Source: Bradyrhizobium algeriense
Lineage (GTDB): Bacteria; Pseudomonadota; Alphaproteobacteria; Rhizobiales; Xanthobacteraceae
Direction: 5' to 3'
NCBI RefSeq assembly: GCF_036924595.1
Contig: NZ_JAZHRV010000001.1
Coordinates: 8,038,605 to 8,102,604, forward strand
Length of the DNA: 64,000 bases
This document shows positions 61,272-64,000 of the stretch, piece by piece (positions within the stretch are counted from its first letter, which is position 1; each line of letters starts with the position of its first letter). Both the position numbers and the translations under genes were made by a program. The notes below the pieces were generated by a model. It did not search any database, was not told the origin of the DNA, and worked only from the letters and a program-made list of their open reading frames with translations.

Positions 61272-64000
61272 ATGCTCCGAGAGCGCCACTCTGCGGTTCC
61301 GGCTTGCGCGGGGTCGCACGCCGTGATTCACGCCCGCAGATTGGTCCGCAAAGCCGCAAAAGCGATCCTGCGAAATGCCCCGCTGCAGATCGCGCTGTTC
61401 TTCTTGCCGCTTGTGTGGATCGGCTACTTCGCGATCACGTCTTCGGAACGGGCGGAAGCGCTGCAACAGGCGCGGGCTCACGGAAACAGTGTCGCCGAAT
61501 TGTTTGAGGAAAATACCGAGCGGATATTCGAAAGGGTGGATCAGTCACTGCGGGTCGCGCGGGCGCTTTACGTGCAGAATCCGGACACCTTCAGCTTGAA
61601 ATTCTGGGCCGATAAAGCCCAGATGGCCAGCGGCGACGTGGTTCAGTTCGCGCTGATCGGACGGGACGGCTATTTGTTCGATACGACGACCGGCTACTCC
61701 GGCCCGCCGCTCTATCTCGGGGACCGGGAGCACTTCATCAAGGTGATGGAGATGGCCGAAGATCGGCTTTATGTCGCAAAGCCGGTGCTCGGGCGGGCAT
61801 CGAACAAATGGACCATCCAGCTCGCAAGAAAGTTGTTCGACAACGACAAAAATCCGGCGGGCGTCGTTGTAGGCTCGATCAGTGTGGACCTGATTGGCAG
61901 GTTCTACGACACCGCAAAGCTCGGTGTCGGAGGAACCCTCGTTCTCAGAAATGCCGACTACATCGTGCTCGCCGCGCGGGGAATAGATCAGAGCACGGTG
62001 CTGGCACAGCGCAGTCCCGGCCACGTTGAAGGCGAGTTAGGGGACGGCTCCCATAGCCAATATTGGAATTGGGGCCGGAGCGAAGGTCGCCCGAACCGGA
62101 GCAACAGATTAGTCACCGCGCGCAGATCGCACGCTTTTCCGCTGATCTTTACCGCCGGCATTTCGGAGCCGGAGATCTATTCGCGCGCTCAAGCCAGGCA
62201 GAAAATCTATCTCGGCGGAGCGCTTCTGCTCACCTTCATCATCCTGGGGGCGACCGCGCTCCACTGGCGAAGACAGAAGGCTCTCTACGCCGCACAGCGC
62301 GAATTGCGCGATTCCGTGAGCAAGTTCGAGGATGCGCTGCGAAACCTGCCGCAAGGGCTGAGCATGTTCGATGGTCAGGATCGCCTGATCGCGTTCAATC
62401 GACAATGGCTCGACGCCTATGGGCTTTCGCCGGAGGATGTGCGGATCGGCATGAATTTCCGCGAGGTGTTTGCAAAGCAGGACGCTGTGCGCGATCTCGA
62501 CGCCTATCTGGCTGACCTGAACGAGCGGCTCGCCAAATCGGAACAGACCTCGAACACGGTGCAGTTTCCGGACGGCCGCGTCATCTATATTTCCTATGGA
62601 CGGCGCGAGAGCGGTGGCTGGGTTGCGACCCACGAAGACATCACCGAACGCAAGGCTTCGGAGGACCGGATCGAGAGGCTGGCTCACTATGACAGCCTGA
62701 CCGGCCTTGCCAATCGTAACCTGTTCAAGGGGTCGCTTGACGAAGCGCTGGACAAGTATCTTCTGCAGCATACGCCGTTCGCCGTGCTCCTGCTGGATCT
62801 CGACAGGTTCAAGTCCGTCAACGACGCACTTGGCCACCAATGCGGCGATGCGCTTCTCAAAGAGGTCGCTGGTCGAATCAAGGCGCAGGTCCGGGAGGTC
62901 GATACGGCGGCCAGGATCGGCGGTGACGAGTTTGCGCTGGTCGTGGTACCGGAGTCGTCCGCGCTGCAGGACAGCGCCGCGACACTCGCCGCGCGGTTGG
63001 TCCAGGCAATTGCCGAACCCTATGAAATAGACGGCCACCCGGTCGTGATCGGATGCAGCATCGGCGTCGCCGTGGTGCCCGAGCATGGCACGCGCACCGA
63101 TGAAATTCTTCGCAATGCCGATCTTGCGCTCTACAAGTCGAAGAATGCCGGTCGAAATTGTTTCAATCTCTACTCGCCGGAGCTCAAGGCCGAAGCCGAC
63201 CAGCGCGACATCCTTGAAATCGAGCTGCGCGAGGCGATCTGGCGCGAAGAGATTGAGGTCTTCTATCAGCCTGTGTTCAAGCTCTCTACGGGCCGCGCGA
63301 CGTCGGTTGAGGCCCTGGCGCGCTGGCGCCACAAGACCCGAGGCTTGATCCCTCCCGCTGAATTCATTCCGGTGGCGGAAGAGAGCGGACTGATCGGCGA
63401 GCTCGGCAATCTGGTGCTCGCCAAGGCGTGTCGCCACGCCGTGATGCTGCCGGATGATATCAAGGTTGCCGTCAACCTGTCTGCTCTGCAATTTGCGAGC
63501 GGCAGTCTCGTCGATTGCGTGATGGTCGCGTTGACAGACAGCGGACTTGCCGAAACACGGCTCGAGCTCGAGATCACCGAGAGCGTCTTTCTGGCTGACA
63601 GCCAGGAAAATCTCAAGACGCTCGAGCGCCTGAAGAGGCTTGGCGTTTCCATTGCGCTCGACGATTTCGGCGTCGGCTATTCGTCACTATCCTATCTGAC
63701 CGCCTTTCCGTTCAACAAAGTCAAGATCGACAAGTCCTTCATCGACAAGATCGGTCGCTCCGAGACCCTCGCGGTCCTCGGATCGATCGTCCAGCTTGCG
63801 AAGACATTGAACCTCTCGATCGTCGCTGAAGGCGTCGAGACACACGAACAGGTCGAAAAGATCCGCTCGCTCGGAATTGCCATGTGCCAGGGGTATTTCT
63901 TCAGCAAGCCCGTGCCGTTCGGCGAATTGCTGCCGCAAGTCCTTTCCGAGCAAGTCCTTTCCGAGCAAGTCCTTTCCGAGAGCGAGCGGCAAGCCGTAGC
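61272..64000 (+). CDS. Cache-PAS-GGDEF-EAL cyclic-di-GMP signalling protein (3' partial)
   Basis: It is open to the window end, 909 codons so far. A membrane helix (LQIALFFLPLVWIGYFAI) leads into a periplasmic dCache domain of about 250 residues (YLGDREHFIKVMEMAEDRLY; PAGVVVGSISVDLIGRFYD). A second helix follows (IYLGGALLLTFIILGATAL), then a PAS domain (NLPQGLSMFDGQDRLIAFNR), GGDEF (ARIGGDEFALVVVP, intact) and EAL (SVEALARWRHK, later LDDFGVGYSSLSYL). Both activities look possible. The tail holds three in-frame copies of QVLSE. ATG 61272 is the first in-frame start; GTG 61323 is an alternative. Confidence 0.9.
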   Translation, partial: MLRERHSAVPACAGSHAVIHARRLVRKAAKAILRNAPLQIALFFLPLVWIGYFAITSSERAEALQQARAHGNSVAELFEENTERIFERVDQSLRVARALYVQNPDTFSLKFWADKAQMASGDVVQFALIGRDGYLFDTTTGYSGPPLYLGDREHFIKVMEMAEDRLYVAKPVLGRASNKWTIQLARKLFDNDKNPAGVVVGSISVDLIGRFYDTAKLGVGGTLVLRNADYIVLAARGIDQSTVLAQRSPGHVEGELGDGSHSQYWNWGRSEGRPNRSNRLVTARRSHAFPLIFTAGISEPEIYSRAQARQKIYLGGALLLTFIILGATALHWRRQKALYAAQRELRDSVSKFEDALRNLPQGLSMFDGQDRLIAFNRQWLDAYGLSPEDVRIGMNFREVFAKQDAVRDLDAYLADLNERLAKSEQTSNTVQFPDGRVIYISYGRRESGGWVATHEDITERKASEDRIERLAHYDSLTGLANRNLFKGSLDEALDKYLLQHTPFAVLLLDLDRFKSVNDALGHQCGDALLKEVAGRIKAQVREVDTAARIGGDEFALVVVPESSALQDSAATLAARLVQAIAEPYEIDGHPVVIGCSIGVAVVPEHGTRTDEILRNADLALYKSKNAGRNCFNLYSPELKAEADQRDILEIELREAIWREEIEVFYQPVFKLSTGRATSVEALARWRHKTRGLIPPAEFIPVAEESGLIGELGNLVLAKACRHAVMLPDDIKVAVNLSALQFASGSLVDCVMVALTDSGLAETRLELEITESVFLADSQENLKTLERLKRLGVSIALDDFGVGYSSLSYLTAFPFNKVKIDKSFIDKIGRSETLAVLGSIVQLAKTLNLSIVAEGVETHEQVEKIRSLGIAMCQGYFFSKPVPFGELLPQVLSEQVLSEQVLSESERQAV
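63936..63980 (+). repeat. 15-base tandem repeat inside the GGDEF-EAL gene
   Basis: Three perfect copies of CAAGTCCTTTCCGAG encode QVLSE three times at the end of the EAL domain. The unit length is a multiple of three, so copy changes would keep the frame. Confidence 0.95.

Noticed and set aside
62109..63491. 460-codon minus-strand open frame
   Set aside because: Antisense to the PAS-GGDEF-EAL part of the last gene.

Overview
The window is a 64 kb piece of GC-rich chromosome that reads as an alphaproteobacterium of the Bradyrhizobium/Rhodopseudomonas group. The grounds are the split atpI-atpB-atpE-atpF'-atpF cluster without F1 genes, a glycine-type 5-aminolevulinate synthase (hemA), the murA-DUF2948-hisD-UPF0262-LMW phosphatase-maf-yacG-tRNA-Phe order, an Omp25/RopB-like outer-membrane protein, and several families of intergenic palindromes typical of Bradyrhizobium. 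There is no rRNA, CRISPR array, insertion sequence, integrase or phage gene. Most of the window is ordinary core chromosome with some accessory metabolism.

Layout. 0-4.6 kb: the 3' part of a PaoABC-type aldehyde oxidoreductase operon, a cupin and a PPOX-fold flavoprotein. 4.8-10.4 kb: an orphan LolC/E-like permease, thrC, an M16 peptidase, a GNAT acetyltransferase and a secreted protein. 10.4-13.1 kb: the F0 part of ATP synthase, on the minus strand. 13.3-18.4 kb: an HCCA-isomerase-like protein, a coiled-coil secreted protein, YjbQ, an MHS-family transporter and three small membrane proteins. 18.5-29 kb: a probable acetate-uptake and acetate-switch locus. It has a DUF4212/VC_2705-type sodium symporter pair, a fused exonuclease-CBS-DUF294 nucleotidyltransferase, a NarL-type regulator and an SSS-domain hybrid histidine kinase. 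29-34.6 kb: hemA, then a LysR regulator divergent from a two-gene malonate module (mdcA plus malonyl-CoA decarboxylase). 34.6-39.8 kb: an MBL-fold hydrolase, a chemoreceptor, an outer-membrane protein and small proteins.

39.8-44.7 kb: an exported GH16-GH1 glycosidase pair, an HD-GYP protein and a Crp/Fnr regulator. 44.9-50.3 kb: tRNA-Thr, a fused cNMP-binding/thioredoxin-reductase-like protein with a UBP zinc-finger partner, and an intact chloroperoxidase-like hydrolase between two genes broken by internal deletions. 50.5-56.2 kb: murA, DUF2948, hisD, UPF0262, LMW phosphatase, maf, yacG and tRNA-Phe. 57-64 kb: a CHRD plus RTX-repeat secreted protein, a TctC-type binding protein, two small exported proteins, an AlkD-like protein and a Cache-PAS-GGDEF-EAL protein that runs off the end.

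The least ordinary items are the exonuclease-CBS-nucleotidyltransferase fusion in the acetate locus, the malonate module that lacks the acyl-carrier subunits, and the redox-cysteine-less TrxB-like/UBP-finger pair. The adjacent internal-deletion pseudogenes and in-frame 15-nt tandem repeats in the GGDEF-EAL gene also stand out. None of these can be shown to be undescribed from sequence alone. Functions below are family assignments made by reading motifs and gene order; no database search was run.
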